Translations under genes and position numbers: made by a program | DNA from: Cordylochernes scorpioides | Lineage: Eukaryota > Arthropoda > Arachnida > Pseudoscorpiones > Chernetidae | DNA: 64,000 nt | Reading direction: 5' to 3' | Assembly (NCBI GenBank): GCA_030710605.1 | Contig: CP092864.1 | Coordinates: 138,075,255 to 138,139,254, forward strand | Notes under the pieces: generated by a model | Told to the model about the DNA's origin: nothing | Database searches by the model: none | Seen by the model: only the letters and a program-made list of their open reading frames with translations | Shown here: one piece after another, positions 11,508 to 22,200 of the stretch | How the letters are laid out: each line of letters begins with the position of its first letter | Position numbering within the stretch: the stretch's first letter is position 1

Positions 11508-11560
11508 TCTACGCATGCGCAGATATAACATCACGTGACGTATAAAAATGTATTCTTCTG
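11508..11560 (+). promoter_or_regulatory. Promoter-like cluster inside the intron
   Basis: Within 55 bp there is an NRF1-like palindrome (CGCATGCGCA), a CACGTGACGT E-box/CRE-like motif and a TATAAAAATG box. CCAAT or ATTGG boxes follow at about 11571, 11590, 11695 and 11728. The cluster is preserved in the right arm at 48244-48296. No open frame or known RNA follows. It may be a relic transposon promoter or a real alternative start. Confidence 0.35.
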
Positions 11561-12402
11561 AGTTCAATTCCGATTGGATAAAATATCTGACCAATGGAAT
11601 GTATTAAAGAGATCTATAAAGGAGATTAACACAATGCTACTTAACTCTCTCACTACCAGCTTGTCTACATTTCAGAGTTCTCCCATCCAATCAGCAAATG
11701 GCAATGAGGGACCAATCAGAATCCGAGTCATTTACAAGACAATTTGGCTTCTACCTCAAGGGAGCACTCTAGAATTAAGATCCAACACCCTAGAGTGCAG
11801 TTTCATCTGAAATTGTTTCTTTTTCATTGGGTTTTATTCCGTTTCCATTACAATGGGAGATGTTTTCAACTTGCCGATTCATTTTGGATGAAAAATATTT
11901 CTTTTTTTACGTTCTAAATTGACATTGTAATTAATTCGTCTGCTACAAGCTCAACGATATGCATTGAAAGCAACAATAAACATTGGAATCAATATACCCA
12001 TTAACATAAAGCAATATCGCACCATCTAGATATATAAAATGAAAGGATTTAAACACGAATGTTTATTGTATACACAAAACAAACTTCTACCCATTGTCTT
12101 ATGAGATATTAGCTAGTTTTTTTTTTAATTAGCAAAAAAGCCAAAAAAAATCGTTATATTTCTAATCATTGTTTAAAAACTATTATATATACTGAATTCA
12201 AAAGCCATCTATCAATAACATTTGTAACAATGTTTTTTTTTTTAGTAATGTGTTTTTTTTTATTATAATATCTCTACAGATCTTACCACAATGATTAAAG
12301 TTATGATAACCTTCTCTCTTTCAAAATACCTTTTATCATTTCATTAAGTTCTACAGAAAGAAATTTATCATATAAAATATTGTCTAAAAATAATTATATA
12401 CA

Positions 12403-12862
12403 TTCATGTACAAAACTTAAGGAAGTTGTACCTTTTAGCATATATATCGGGATTCAGACAATAACTCTGAAAGATACACTCATGGACAAAACATAAGGAA
12501 GTTGTACCTTTTAGCATGTATATCGGGATTCAGACAATAACTCTGAAAGATACACTCATGGACAAAACTTAAGGAAGTTGTACCTTTTAGCATATATATC
12601 GGGATTCTGACAATAACTCTGAAAGATACACTCATGGCCAAAACATAAGGAAGTTGTACCTTTTAGCATGTATATCGGGATTCAGACAATAACTCTGAAA
12701 GATACACTCATGGATAAAACATAAGGAAGTTGTACCTTTTAGCATGTATACCGGGATTCAGACAATAACTCTGTAAGATACACTCATGGACAAAACTTAA
12801 GGAAGTTGTACCTTTTAGCATGTATATCGGGATTCTGCAATAACTCTGAAAGATATTACAGT
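12403..12862. repeat. Minisatellite, about 76 bp x 6
   Basis: Units contain ACTCATGGACAAAACTTAAG and CAGACAATAACTCTGAAAGA. Six are counted here against eleven in the equivalent right-arm array at 46463-47318. Shorter relatives are at 14352-14655. The stretch 11820-12400 is AT-rich with nothing recognisable. Confidence 0.9.
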
Positions 12863-13493
12863 GACCTTTATTGAAGACACACGAGATGTGTCCTAAATAC
12901 CATAACCAAGATTTCCCCATACAGTGCCTTTAATTTGAACATAATCGCCCAATACAATATTAGGCTTTGAAAAAGCGGGCTGTTAGATAAACTGGCGAAA
13001 CCGCTGGGAGTGTCCACCACTGATGAGCCAAGCTTACTCAATATATTATCAATCAAATAAGAACAGTCGGAATTCTTGTATTTAATTTGTAAAAGAAAAT
13101 TTCGTGTGATTTATAGTTACAATTATTACATAAACGTCATAAATAGATAGAAGACACTTCGGCCACACAGGAAAGGTTTTAAAAAATATACAATTCTTCT
13201 AGCTGAAAAATATCTCTTATTTTGATAAATATAAATTTTAAAATGTAACAGGTATCGGGAGATGAGTTTCTTTTCATTTTTAATTGTATTCTCAAGCTTT
13301 TGGGCTCTATATATGAGTGATATAATGCAAATGTTTTCTGGAGATGTGAGTTCAATTTCATTTTATTAACGTTCTCAAGCTTTTTCGAGAGAATGCAATA
13401 AAAAATGAAAGTAATCTCATATCTCCAGAAACCTGTTGCACTAATCAATTAACTTATAAAGGGCCCGTAAAGCTTAAGAATGCAATAAAATAT

Positions 13494-13856
13494 TGTTGCA
13501 CCAAGTTGAAGCTTTGCAGGGTCGTCGACCTTGGTTTCTTCCTTCTTGGTGTTATACACGTTTCCCGAGCGGGTTTCCATATTAAAAGTAAATAAATAAA
13601 ATTAAATAAAAATAAATTACCTTTCAAAGTAATTGTGTTTATTTATTCTTGTCTTCCTCGTAGGTTGCGATCCGCAGTCTTCGTCTAGGTCCTCCCTCGC
13701 TCCAATAAGCAATAAAGATATATATACAATAAATATTACAAAAGGAGTGACACTATAAAAAGGAATGATGATAGTCTAAATATTCTGTTTTAAATAAATA
13801 TTAAATATCATAGAATATTTTAAATAAATGTAAGGGGCATTAAAATTGATGTAACA
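13494..13856 (-). mobile_element. Solo LTR of a second Ty3/gypsy family
   Basis: Read on the minus strand, it starts TGTTACATCA and ends TTGGTGCAACA, 363 bp, and parallels the 340 bp LTR at 55370. It shares the TATTCTATGATATTTA segment, a TTTAAAACAGA..TATCATCATT stretch, and a 3' part that opens a frame starting METRSG and ending GAT, matching METRSG..GVT of the complete element's gag. No internal region remains on either side. The right-arm copy is 45431-45793. Confidence 0.8.
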
Positions 13857-14351
13857 CTATACAGGGCCCGAAAGTTTGAGAATCCAATAAAAATGAAAAG
13901 AAACCCATCTCCAGATACCTGTTGCATTAATCAATTGACATATACAAGAGAGATTCACATATATAGTGAGAAATAGGAAGGCCAGAAAGACAAACGTTTA
14001 TCTTCAAGATTAATAGATGTTACTAAGGAGAATACGGGGACGTTAAAAAAGCTTCCTGCTTCCATTTAGTCCATATTTATCTCATGGGAACATCTACAAG
14101 GAAATCCCTTAGTATTCTTAGGGTGTCGTGGCCGCCTCACTTGAACCCTAGACTTTATAGATTTTCTTTGTTTTTATATATAGTACTCCAATAAAAGTGT
14201 GGAAACCCGCATTACACGAACCTTATTCTTTAACAACTTGTCCATCGATATTTTGTGGTACTTGAGGAAGTGGGAGGTTTTTGATGTCGCCGGTCGTCTA
14301 TTTTTTTTTTTTTTAAGGAGACGAGGGAAATAAAGGTCTTCAATAAAGGTC

Positions 14352-14655
14352 ACTGTAATATCTTTCAGAGTTATTGTCTGAATCCTAATATACATGCTGA
14401 ACGGTACAACTTCCTTAAGTTTTGACCATGAGTGTATCTTTCAGAGTTATTGTCTGAATCCCGATATATATGCTAAAGGTACAACTTCCTTAAGTTTTGT
14501 CCATGAGTGTATCTTTCAGAGTTATTGTCTGAATCCCGATATACATGCTGAAAGTACAACTTCCTTTTGTCCCTGAGTGTATCTTTCAGAGTTATTGTCT
14601 GAATCCCGATATACATGCTGAAAGTACAACTTCCTTTTGTCCCTGAGTGTAATAA
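14352..14655. repeat. Minisatellite, about 70-76 bp x 4
   Basis: Four units of the 76 bp family, in the reverse orientation relative to 12403. The last two carry the shorter CTTTTGTCCCTGAGTGTA variant. The right arm has nine units at 44291-44945. The array stops about 90 bp before receptor exon 5. Confidence 0.88.
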
Positions 14656-14746
14656 AAATAAAGTTTTTAGAGAATAGTATAAATACAATATTACACTATA
14701 TGCTACATATGTTTCCATTACTGTACCCCCACCATACCGAGTGTAG

Positions 14747-14987
14747 GACAAAGTATGACACGATATGACAACGTATCTGTGACAGGTTCCCAAGCCACCC
14801 TGAACAACAACTCAACCAAGAAGATCTTCGGTTCCCGCTCAAAAGTCCGCGAGGATGACGCTCGCAGTGACAGCTCGGGGTCCGTACAAGTCCAGGGCAC
14901 CGATCTTTACCCGCTGGACATGTACGACGGGGGTTCACAGTTCCAGCCGTATAGACATCGGGACACGGACACCCTGCCCTTCGCCAG
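14747..14987 (+). CDS. Class C GPCR, exon 5 (cytoplasmic tail)
   Basis: The acceptor GTGTAG|GA at 14747 completes the glycine codon split after exon 4 (phase 1). The 241 nt exon encodes a polar tail: GQSMTRYDNVSVTG, a Ser/Asn/Lys-rich stretch, an acidic serine cluster around DDARSDSSGS, then a proline/tyrosine segment, to DTLPFA. It ends at GCCAG|GTCAGT in phase 2. No membrane segment or domain is recognised; the role is presumably intracellular coupling or anchoring. Reading through the donor would add 25 residues to a stop at 15061, but the donor is good. The right-arm copy (43952-44192) is identical in translation. Confidence 0.82.
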
Positions 14988-15406
14988 GTCAGTGAGACAT
15001 CCATGTCACCACGTATTGTCTCTCTCTGTTGAGTCTCACATTCTCTATGTGGGCAAACCCTAGTGGGACGTACATATCGACCCCGCCTCGTTCCTCCTTT
15101 ATACAAGTACTTGTATCCTTAGCATTATCATCATTTTTATATTTCAATATTATTGTCTATTAGTTCCTCAATGTATGAAGTATTAGCTTAAAATCTCTAC
15201 AATAATTGAATTTGTGAAAAAATAGTACACAAAAGTCAAATTGTACTGAGATAAGAAGGATAAATTAAGAAAAATCAATCGCCTTATCGTACAAATGAAA
15301 GTTGCTGATGGCTTGCGCCATCTGTCGGAATAAATATCCAGCCTTAAATGTTCATTTCTCAGGAAGCCTCAAGGATCAGCTTTTTGGTCGTAGAGGTACA
15401 GTCCGC

Positions 15407-15447
15407 ACCACGCTGAGAGGGCCAACATCCCGAAAGGCCTACGTGGC
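15407..15447 (+). ncRNA. Hammerhead ribozyme motif, copy a (damaged core)
   Basis: Stem I is CCACG/CGTGG. The core reads CTGAGAG (one base short of CTGANGA), followed by stem II with loop CAACA and then GAAA. Stem III is the palindrome AGGCCT, followed by A at the predicted cleavage site. The core deletion should inactivate it. It sits in a repeat spanning about 15301-15592 whose left end is AGTTGCTGATGGCTTGCGCC. Confidence 0.65.
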
Positions 15448-15624
15448 TAGCTTTTCTTGATTTATCAGGAAATTGAGTTGGCAAATATCACGGAACCTAA
15501 ATAAACGTTTAGTTGAATATTGTTCCACCAGATGGCGCTCTACCATCTAAAATGCTCATTTGAGTGGTCAGGATATTTCTATTTTAATATATATATGGTT
15601 ATACATATATATATATATATATAT

Positions 15625-16392
15625 GAAATAAGGTTGAAGTCCTGGTAGCTCTTGTTGTACTGTGTTGACCGAGAGGAACAGTCAGGATGTAGAGTTTTCC
15701 AGTACCTCTCTGCACCTTGGAAGACCTTTAAAAGTTCTCACAAAATACAGGCAGTCGTGGTCGAGGCAGAGTGGAAAGCTGGGGATATCCACACAAAAAA
15801 CGAAGACACAGTTGCACTAAGAAAGTTCCGTTAACAGATAAAAGCTGAGATAGAAGCGCAAGATGGAGATAGACGAGTTCTTCCTAACTACATGTTGGAT
15901 GAGATCGACATAACATACGACCGACGCGGCTTGCACTAAGGGTGAACTAAACTAAACTGAACTGAACTGACTGAACTGTCAAGAGACTGAAAGGTGATGA
16001 TTTATAGGTTAAAGACGGGGCGACCTTATGTGACAGGGGCGTTTGAGAAAGGGCGCCTTTACCTGTCCAGGTGTGAGAGGGGTCTCTGCATTCCACCACA
16101 TGTGACAGTGTGGGTGGCCTGTCGTGGGAACTGTGAATCTACCTGATTTATGACTTCCATCTTTAGACTCTGTTGTTTTGGCAATACTATATGTTCGATC
16201 TCTGCCCTAGCTCAACTTTTAAATCTATTACAGATTTTATTTATTTATCCACTTTGTACAAATAACATTACATAGGTGATGCAATGACACAGATTAATCA
16301 TGCGCATAATTATTTATAGATGTGTTTCTATATACAACATGGCAATCTTATTACAAGTTATATAGACAGTATGGGGTTGTTGGTTTAAATTA

Positions 16393-16396
<4 letters not shown>
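15625..16396. repeat. Interspersed repeat A, bounded by TA microsatellites
   Basis: About 770 bp, paralogous to 17395-18200. Both start just after a (TA)n run and end before another. The 5' third holds an open frame of about 60 codons (VDREEQSG..VFQYLSAPWKTFKSS) shared at protein level with the second copy, but stops and shifts follow it. The family is not recognised. In the right arm this unit is split by the LINE insertion (31315-31493 and 42146-42770). Confidence 0.5.
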
Positions 16397-16427
<31 letters not shown>

Positions 16428-16831
16428 ATATTGAAATATTTTATTTAAAAATGTTATATGTTAAAATGTTATTTTATTTAAAGTTATAATTTCATAGATA
16501 TAAATACTCTGTTTTAATCGACCGCCAGAGGTCACGCCTTCTCTATAAATAATCATTGTTGTTGTTCTTCCCCGCTGGTCGACCCAAAACTTTGTAATTA
16601 TGTAAATAATATTTTGTTTTATTTATTCTTACGCCTTAAGCCAGGCAGTACTTGTACAAAATTATGTTATTCATATATATTACTCAGCTCAATTAAAGCA
16701 ATTTCTAATCTTCAGTATTTTTATTATTTTCAAGATTCTAGCCACGACTGCACCACCATTACCATAATCCTCAACATGATCAAAATTGAAACAGAAAATC
16801 ATCTTTTTTTATATTATAAGATATATATATA

Positions 16832-17383
16832 TAGGGTGATCCAAAGGTCTTTCACAACTTTAAAAATAATAAATCCGCGAATATTTGCGCTAGAGCAATG
16901 CGGTAAACACCATTGTGTTCAGGATATTAAAAAAAAATTACCAATAGTGCTTTATCCTGTAGGGACGGCATTCCAGAGTAAAATAAATGATCAGAGATAG
17001 ATAAATATTTTTCAAATGAATTAAAATTGCATTTTAAAAATCGTCATCCAATTCTTCTACTTTTGGCGAAGTGGTGTTTTATTAATTTATCATTCGATAT
17101 TATCAGGGTTCTTTTCTGGTATTAAAAAAGGAAATTTACGTGTCGAGAAGTTATATTTTTCAATTCATCAAAATATTTGGCCGCTGAATCTCTGTTTCTG
17201 GTAGAGCGCCATCTAGCGAATAAAATTGTAACTAAAATCAATTTCGAATTTTTCATTATTAGCCCTAAAAATCCCAATGTATCCTGAACACAATGGTGCT
17301 TACCGCATTGCTCTAGCGCAAATATTCGTGGAGCTATTATTTTTTTAAAATGTGTAAGACTTTTGGATCACCCTGTATATACA
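16832..17383. mobile_element. Mariner-type MITE with 100 bp TIRs
   Basis: Ends read TATAGGGTGATCCAAAGG.. and, on the other strand, ATACAGGGTGATCCAAAAG. Inverted arms cover 16832-16930 and 17277-17383 and include GCGCTAGAGCAATGCGGTAA. The 340 bp centre has no transposase. CAGGGTGATCC ends flanked by TA fit Tc1/mariner-derived MITEs. The right-arm copy is 30358-30912. Confidence 0.78.
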
Positions 17384-17394
17384 TGAAAAAACGA

Positions 17395-18200
17395 AAGAAA
17401 AAAAAAGAGTTCTGGTAGCCTCTTGTAGAGTCCTGTCGACTAAATCTGTGATGAGGTATCCAGTCGACTTAAACTGTGGCGTGAGTCCCTGTCAACTCTC
17501 ACTATACTGTGTTGACCGAGAGGAACAGTCAGGATGGGGAGTTTTCCAGTACCTCTCTGCACCTTGGAAGACCTTTAAAAGTTCTCGCAGAGTACAGGCA
17601 GTCGTGGTCGAGGCAGAGTGGAAAGCTTGGGAATGTCCACACAAAAAACGAAGACACAGTTGCACTAAGAAAGTCCGTGAACAGATAAAAGTTGAGCTAG
17701 GAGCGAAAGATGGAAATAGAAGAGTTCTTACTGGGCTACATGGTCGATGAGGCGTACCTGGGGTACAACCGACGAGGGATCACACAGATGGTGAACTGAC
17801 TGTCAAGTGACTGTATTTTTGGCTAAAAACGGGGGCCTTTTATATATTTTCCGAGAAAGGGAGTGTTGCATTTCAACAGATGCGACAGGGGCGTGGATCG
17901 TCTGGTGAAATTCTACTGGCGCCGTCCTGAAAGTTTCCAATCTATCTTTAGATGTTGTTTTGTGACTTCCATCTATCTCGAATTTAGACGTTTTTGACTT
18001 CTATCTCTTTAGCTCAACTCTTAATCTATTACAGAGTTTTATTTATTTATCCTCAGTTTGTACAAAGTACATTACATATGGTGATGTAATGACACATGTC
18101 AATCATGCGTATAATCATTTACAGATGTGTTTCTATTTTACAACATGAAAATCTTGTTATAAGTTATATACAATATGGTTGTTGGTTTAAATTACCATAT
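17395..18200. repeat. Interspersed repeat B, paralogue of 15625-16396
   Basis: A plus-strand open frame (17448-17750) shares VDREEQSGWGVFQYLSAPWK with repeat A and continues into a Lys/Arg-rich CPHKKRRHSCTKK segment. It ends at a stop, and a further short homologous stretch continues out of frame. The 3' part is AT-rich and ends in ACCATATATATATA. The protein family is not recognised; it could be a degraded transposon frame. The right-arm copy is 29525-30350. Confidence 0.45.
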
Positions 18201-18210
18201 ATATATATAT

Positions 18211-18698
18211 TAAAAATAAAGAAGGCATCTCCTGACCACGAGCACATGTGCTTTTTAGATGGCAGAGCGCCATCTAGTGGAGCAAAAATAAACTAAACGT
18301 TTATTTAGCTTGCTCCGTGATATTTGGCCAACCCAATTTCTTGATAAATCAAGAAAAGCCATCCACGAACGCGTTTCGCGCTGTTGGCGCTCGTTAGCGT
18401 GGAGAAGGCTGTAACCACTGCGACCAAAAATATTTTTTTGGTCCCAATGGCTTCCCTAAAAATCAAGAAATGGGTATTTAAGGCCAAATTTGCGTAAAGA
18501 CGCTTAACACATGAAAAAACAATAGAAAAAAATAAAAGATAAGTGGATGGCTTTTCTTGATTTATCAAGAAATTGGGTTGGCTAAATATCACGGAGCAAG
18601 CTAAATAAACGTTTAGTTTATTTTTGCTCCACTAGATGGCGCTCTGCCATCTAAAAAGCACATGTGCTCGTGGTCAGGAGATGCCTTCTTTATTTTTA
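18211..18698. mobile_element. Ribozyme-bearing repeat with 150 bp inverted ends
   Basis: AAAAATAAAGAAGGCATCTC at 18213 is mirrored at 18698. The arms contain CATGTGCTTTTTAGATGGC, a TAAACGTTTATTTAG palindrome and TTCTTGATAAATCAAGAAA. The hammerhead motif lies at the inner end of the left arm. The centre ends in the AATAGAAAAAAATAAAAGAT phrase seen elsewhere in this family. No protein is encoded. The right-arm copy is about 29035-29528. Confidence 0.7.
18362..18403 (-). ncRNA. Hammerhead ribozyme motif, copy b (stem II covariant)
   Basis: On the minus strand: stem I TCCACG/CGTGGA (six pairs), core CTAACGA, stem II GCGC with loop CAACA and GCGC, then GAAA, stem III palindrome ACGCGT, and T at the predicted cleavage position. 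Both strands of stem II changed together relative to GGGC/GCCC in copies d and f. The core G5 is replaced by A, so activity is doubtful. Confidence 0.75.
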
Positions 18699-18699
18699 A

Positions 18700-19336
18700 T
18701 ATCAACACCTGACCCACTTATCTTTTATTTTTTCTATTGTTTTTTCATATATATATATATATATACTTGGCGATGGCTTGATGGCGCTCTGCCATCAAAA
18801 TGTTCATGTGAACGTGGTCAGGATATACCATTTTGGATTTAAATAACAAACTACTAACCTTTGCTATTTTTAAAAAATTATTTTTCATATATATATTGCA
18901 TATGTAATGGATGCTTCTAAGATAATATTTACTTTATAGGGATGATTATATGAATTTATAATTCAGAAACATATATCTAAATGAAAGGTATTACATATTA
19001 AACATAACATAGTATACACACATACCCTATTTACACGTTAGCGCCCTGGATAGAAATAATACGTAAGGTGTCCCCTCAATCAGTTTTGGCGAGTCCGTAA
19101 CGTAACCACGGCGCATTAATAAACAAACCCAACCAACGTTAATTAACTTAGCAAGTTGATAAACTAATTAAGAAGTGTGTGTACCACAGAGTTAATTAGA
19201 TACGAGCCACAAATGTGATCTGGCGAACCCGACAACACTGCTCTCTCTATATATATATATTCGGTATCTCGTGGTTTAACCCGGAAGGACAGTGTTGATT
19301 AGCACATATATATTTTTCTATAATTTTTAACGTGTT
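18700..19336. other. Intron without recognised gene
   Basis: Contains a (TA)n run near 18750, a fragment of the ribozyme-repeat arm (18770-18830, GATGGCGCTCTGCCATC), and otherwise AT-rich sequence. The 19030-19260 part is GC-richer and conserved in the right arm (28490-28720), but shows no open frame or RNA fold that I recognise. Confidence 0.6.
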
Positions 19337-19429
19337 AAGCGTATTTACGCAAGTTTGGCCTTAAATACCCATTTCTTGATTTCTCAGGAAGCCTCTCGAA
19401 CCAAATTGGTCGTAGAAGTACAGTCTGCA

Positions 19430-19469
19430 CCATGTTGACGAGGGCCAACAGCCCGAAACGCGTTCGTGG
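19430..19469 (+). ncRNA. Hammerhead ribozyme motif, copy c
   Basis: Stem I CCATG/CGTGG with one wobble pair, core TTGACGA (first C replaced by T), stem II GGGC with loop CAACA and GCCC, GAAA, stem III palindrome ACGCGT, T at the cleavage site. The carrier repeat is about 19337-19577. The mirror copy is g at 28269-28308. Confidence 0.75.
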
Positions 19470-19783
19470 ATGACTTTTCTTGATTTTTTAATTGATTTCT
19501 GTTCCACTAGATGGCGCTCTGCCATCTGAAAAGCACATGTACTTCTGGTCAAGATATGCCTTTTTATTTTTAATATGTATATATTGCTGTGCTCTGTGCT
19601 GTTATTCTTTTTTAGATTCTATTTTGGTATGATTCAAATAAAAATTGAGAAAAAATAGAAAATGTAAGGTGTTGCTATTAAAAATAACAAATATAGGAAT
19701 ATTCTGACCTCTAATAAGAGCAATTCATCATATGAGCAAATCAACTTAACCTTGATCTAACTTGGATAAATCAAGAAAAGCCA

Positions 19784-19825
19784 ACCACATACATGTTTCG
19801 GGCTGTTGGCCCTCGTCAGCGTGGT
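19784..19825 (-). ncRNA. Hammerhead ribozyme motif, copy d (intact core)
   Basis: On the minus strand: stem I ACCACG/TGTGGT, consensus core CTGACGA, stem II GGGC, loop CAACA, GCCC, then GAAA, stem III palindrome ACATGT, and A at the predicted cleavage site. All catalytic core positions match the hammerhead consensus. The carrier repeat is about 19670-19918. Confidence 0.85.
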
Positions 19826-19959
19826 ACAGACTGTACCTCTATGACCAAAAATTGTTCCTAGGGGTTTCCTGAGAAATCAAGAAGTGAGTATTTAAGGGCA
19901 AGTTTTGCGTTCATGTGTGAAAAAATATTTTATTTTTAAATTATTTTTCAATCACAAAA

Positions 19960-20850
19960 TCAAATATGCAAACGACATTCGCAGCAATGTTTGGACCAAT
20001 TCAAGAGGGATCCGACTGATTTTATGCGGTGATTTGTCACCATGGATAAGACATGGGTCCACCATTACATGCCAGAAACCTAACAGCAGTCGAAGCAGTG
20101 AGTGGAAGCCGTTGGTTTAGCGCCAAAGAAAGCGAAGTCGATCCCATCTGCCAGAAAGGACCTGGCCAGTGTGTTTTGGGATGTCAAAGGATCCTGTTAA
20201 TTAATTACCTTGAATTAGAACTATCACAGGTGAATATTACTGTAACCTTCTTGACCAGCTGGGTGTCAAAATTCGCAGGAAGAGGCCTGGCTTAAAGAAG
20301 AAGCATCTTTCCACCAGGACAATGTTCCTGCTCAAAAAGTGTATTGGCAATGGCAAAACTGCAAGATTTGAGTTACGATTTGCTCGGCCATTCCCCCTAT
20401 TCTCCTGATTTGGCACACTCAGACTTTCATCTCTTCGCAAACATGAAGCAATTTGATTCTGGAAAGCGCCCCGCGTCCAATGAAGAAGTTGAGAGAACTG
20501 TAGATGAATATTTTAGCAGCCTTCCAGACTATCATTTCCGGGAAGGAAGACTGATATTGGAGAAACGCTTGACCAAGTGTGTTGAAGTTAAAGGAGATTA
20601 TGTAGAATTTTTTTCTTTTAAACTGAAAATTTATTTTTCAATCAAAATCAAATATGCAAACGACATTCGCAGCAATGTTTGGACCAATTCAAGAGGGATC
20701 CGACTGATTTTATGCGGTGATTTGCCACCATGGATGAGACATGGGTCCACCCATTACACGCCAGAAACCTAACACAGCAGTCGAAGCAGTGGGTGGAAGC
20801 CGTTGGTTCAGCGCCAAAGAAAATGAAGTCGATCCCATCTGCCATGAAAA
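19960..20850 (+). pseudogene. Mariner transposase pseudogene with partial second copy
   Basis: Frames from 19960 to 20620 give mariner-family protein in pieces: MDKTWVHHYMPET (first catalytic Asp), LLINYLE, FHQDN (second Asp), YSPDLAHSDFHLF (third Asp), then EEVERTVDEYFSSLPD and KCVEVKGDYV. A stop lies just before the first block and several shifts break the frame. From 20636 a second, shorter copy restarts at the same point (ANDIRSN..) and stops near 20850. It replaces the 3' inverted repeat that the right-arm copy still has. The N-terminal DNA-binding half is absent. Not functional. Confidence 0.88.
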
Positions 20851-20858
20851 ATACATGT

Positions 20859-21046
20859 ACAGTAGAACTAGAACCTCCCTGTAAAGGACAACACCTAATT
20901 GCAGAGCCAAAGTATCCTTTAGGTAGAAGTGTCATCTTACCGGATAGTTGTTAAATTGTAAAAACGGTAATTTTGCAAAAGAAAACTGTCCTTTGTAGAG
21001 AGGTGTTCGCTAGAGAGGTGTCTGATAAAGGGAGGTTTTACTATAT
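20859..21046. mobile_element. Pogo/Tigger-like MITE
   Basis: Starts ACAGTAGAACTAGAACCTCC and ends with the reverse of TATAGTAAAACCTCCC, about 190 bp, with no coding capacity. The right-arm version (26735-27020) is longer because one internal block is duplicated. The region 21050-21640 that follows has no recognised gene; its 60-codon frames are unremarkable. Confidence 0.65.
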
Positions 21047-21649
21047 ATGTGAATATGAGAAGTTTGGGAAGGATTCAATCATCACATGGAGTATGTAATT
21101 TAAAGTTTGGCCACCAGATGGAGCCACTAATTGACCCAATCCATCACCAGCTGATTGAACATGGTCAATTGGCGCCTTATTAATTACCCGTCGTCTGCCT
21201 GCCCTTATCACCTCCTGATTAACAATTGGTCTGCTGCACCGCTTGGATCCATGGGAATTCTCAAGTATTGCACATGTCTCATAGGTGGTGGCTGGTTCTG
21301 TCTTATGTCTATGGATGTGTTTGGCCAGTTTCCATAGTCTATGGTTATATTCTTCTCTGTCAGTTTATATCGTCTGTGACTGTCTCAGCCTGGTGAAATT
21401 CTCTATTTGCTAGGGTATGATTAGGATGGGTTCAAATACTCTATGGATTTGATATTTTGTTATGATAGTGGTTAAATAAAGACTTCTGTTTTTCGCTATA
21501 TGTTTTGTATCTTAATACCAACTCCCCCTTTGTCAAAATAAGTGATAACTGCATATATGTTGGGTCAGGAGATCATTCCATCCTTGTCAAGAAGAGTGCT
21601 AAGAAAAATCTTGGATATTAGGAAAGTGTGTAGCTCAAGCACGCTTACA

Positions 21650-21790
21650 ATTATAATATGATACATTAGCACCCCATCTGTTATGGTAATTATAAACTAT
21701 TATAGACGCGTATAATTCTTTTAAAAGTTAAACAATTATGTACTGCCCTGTAGATGCCCTGAAAATGCTTGTAGAATAGGGAGCACTTGA
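21650..21790. mobile_element. Single end of the ACTATTATAGACGCG MITE family
   Basis: CATCTGTTATGGTAATTATA, ACTATTATAGACGCGTATAA and a poly(A/T) block ending CTACTGCCC-like sequence match one arm of 3815-4175. The second arm is missing; the gag-like fragment follows directly. The right-arm counterpart is 26030-26130. Confidence 0.55.
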
Positions 21791-21814
21791 TGCCGTATGT
21801 CACGTAGACGTGAG

Positions 21815-22074
21815 CGACTACTCATTTGGATTTGACATCCAGCCCTGCAGGGATCTGAGAGATCTTTACTCCGTCTCTCAGAGTAATAAAGGTCTCCCGT
21901 CGAGCATCAGCCCAGCAGGAGTCTTCAAGCTGCATCATCTTCTGGATGATGGATGTGACCTGCCCATAGGGCCGCAGCAACGAGGTCGGCGTCCTCCACG
22001 AAGAAGAGCACATTTCCGATCACGATTCGCTCGGCCCTTTTTCTCAGAAGAAAGGCCCGCAAAGTGGCATCCAT
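21815..22074 (-). pseudogene. Fragment of a gag/ORF1-like protein with RRM-like fold
   Basis: On the minus strand from an ATG at 22074 the translation runs MDATLRAFLLRKRAERIVIG, then NVLFFVEDADLVAA. It then shifts frame into LRPYGQVTSIIQKMM and a segment ending LDVKSK at a stop. The alternation around IVIGNVLFFV..DADL..YGQV resembles an RNA-recognition motif, as found in some non-LTR retrotransposon ORF1 proteins. That is inference; no zinc knuckle is present. The frame is broken in both arms (right arm 25705-26000). The open frame upstream of the ATG could be noncoding. Confidence 0.45.
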
Positions 22075-22200
22075 GCAAAGTTCGGTATAAAAACTTCGCA
22101 GTGATGTTTCGTTGTAGGCTGTTGCAAGGATTTTAGACAGACTACAAAATAGCAGAAATGAAAGAGGGTAGAAAATCTTCTTTAAACTAACTTTGTTTAA

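Noticed and set aside
11574..11810. A 78-codon frame identical in both arms
   Set aside because: Identity between arms is expected for alleles and says nothing about coding. It has no domain, no splice context and lies in the intron of the receptor.
14988..15063. Read-through of exon 5 to a stop as the true C-terminus
   Set aside because: The donor GCCAG|GTCAGT is good and the extra residues look like random intron translation. Not excluded as an alternative end.
14696..15106. A 136-codon minus-strand frame at 14.7-15.1 kb
   Set aside because: It is the antisense shadow of receptor exon 5, whose splice sites and phase are consistent.
21155..21337. A 60-codon frame repeated at 26440-26622
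   Set aside because: Conserved only as part of the allelic duplication; composition is not protein-like and there is no splice context.
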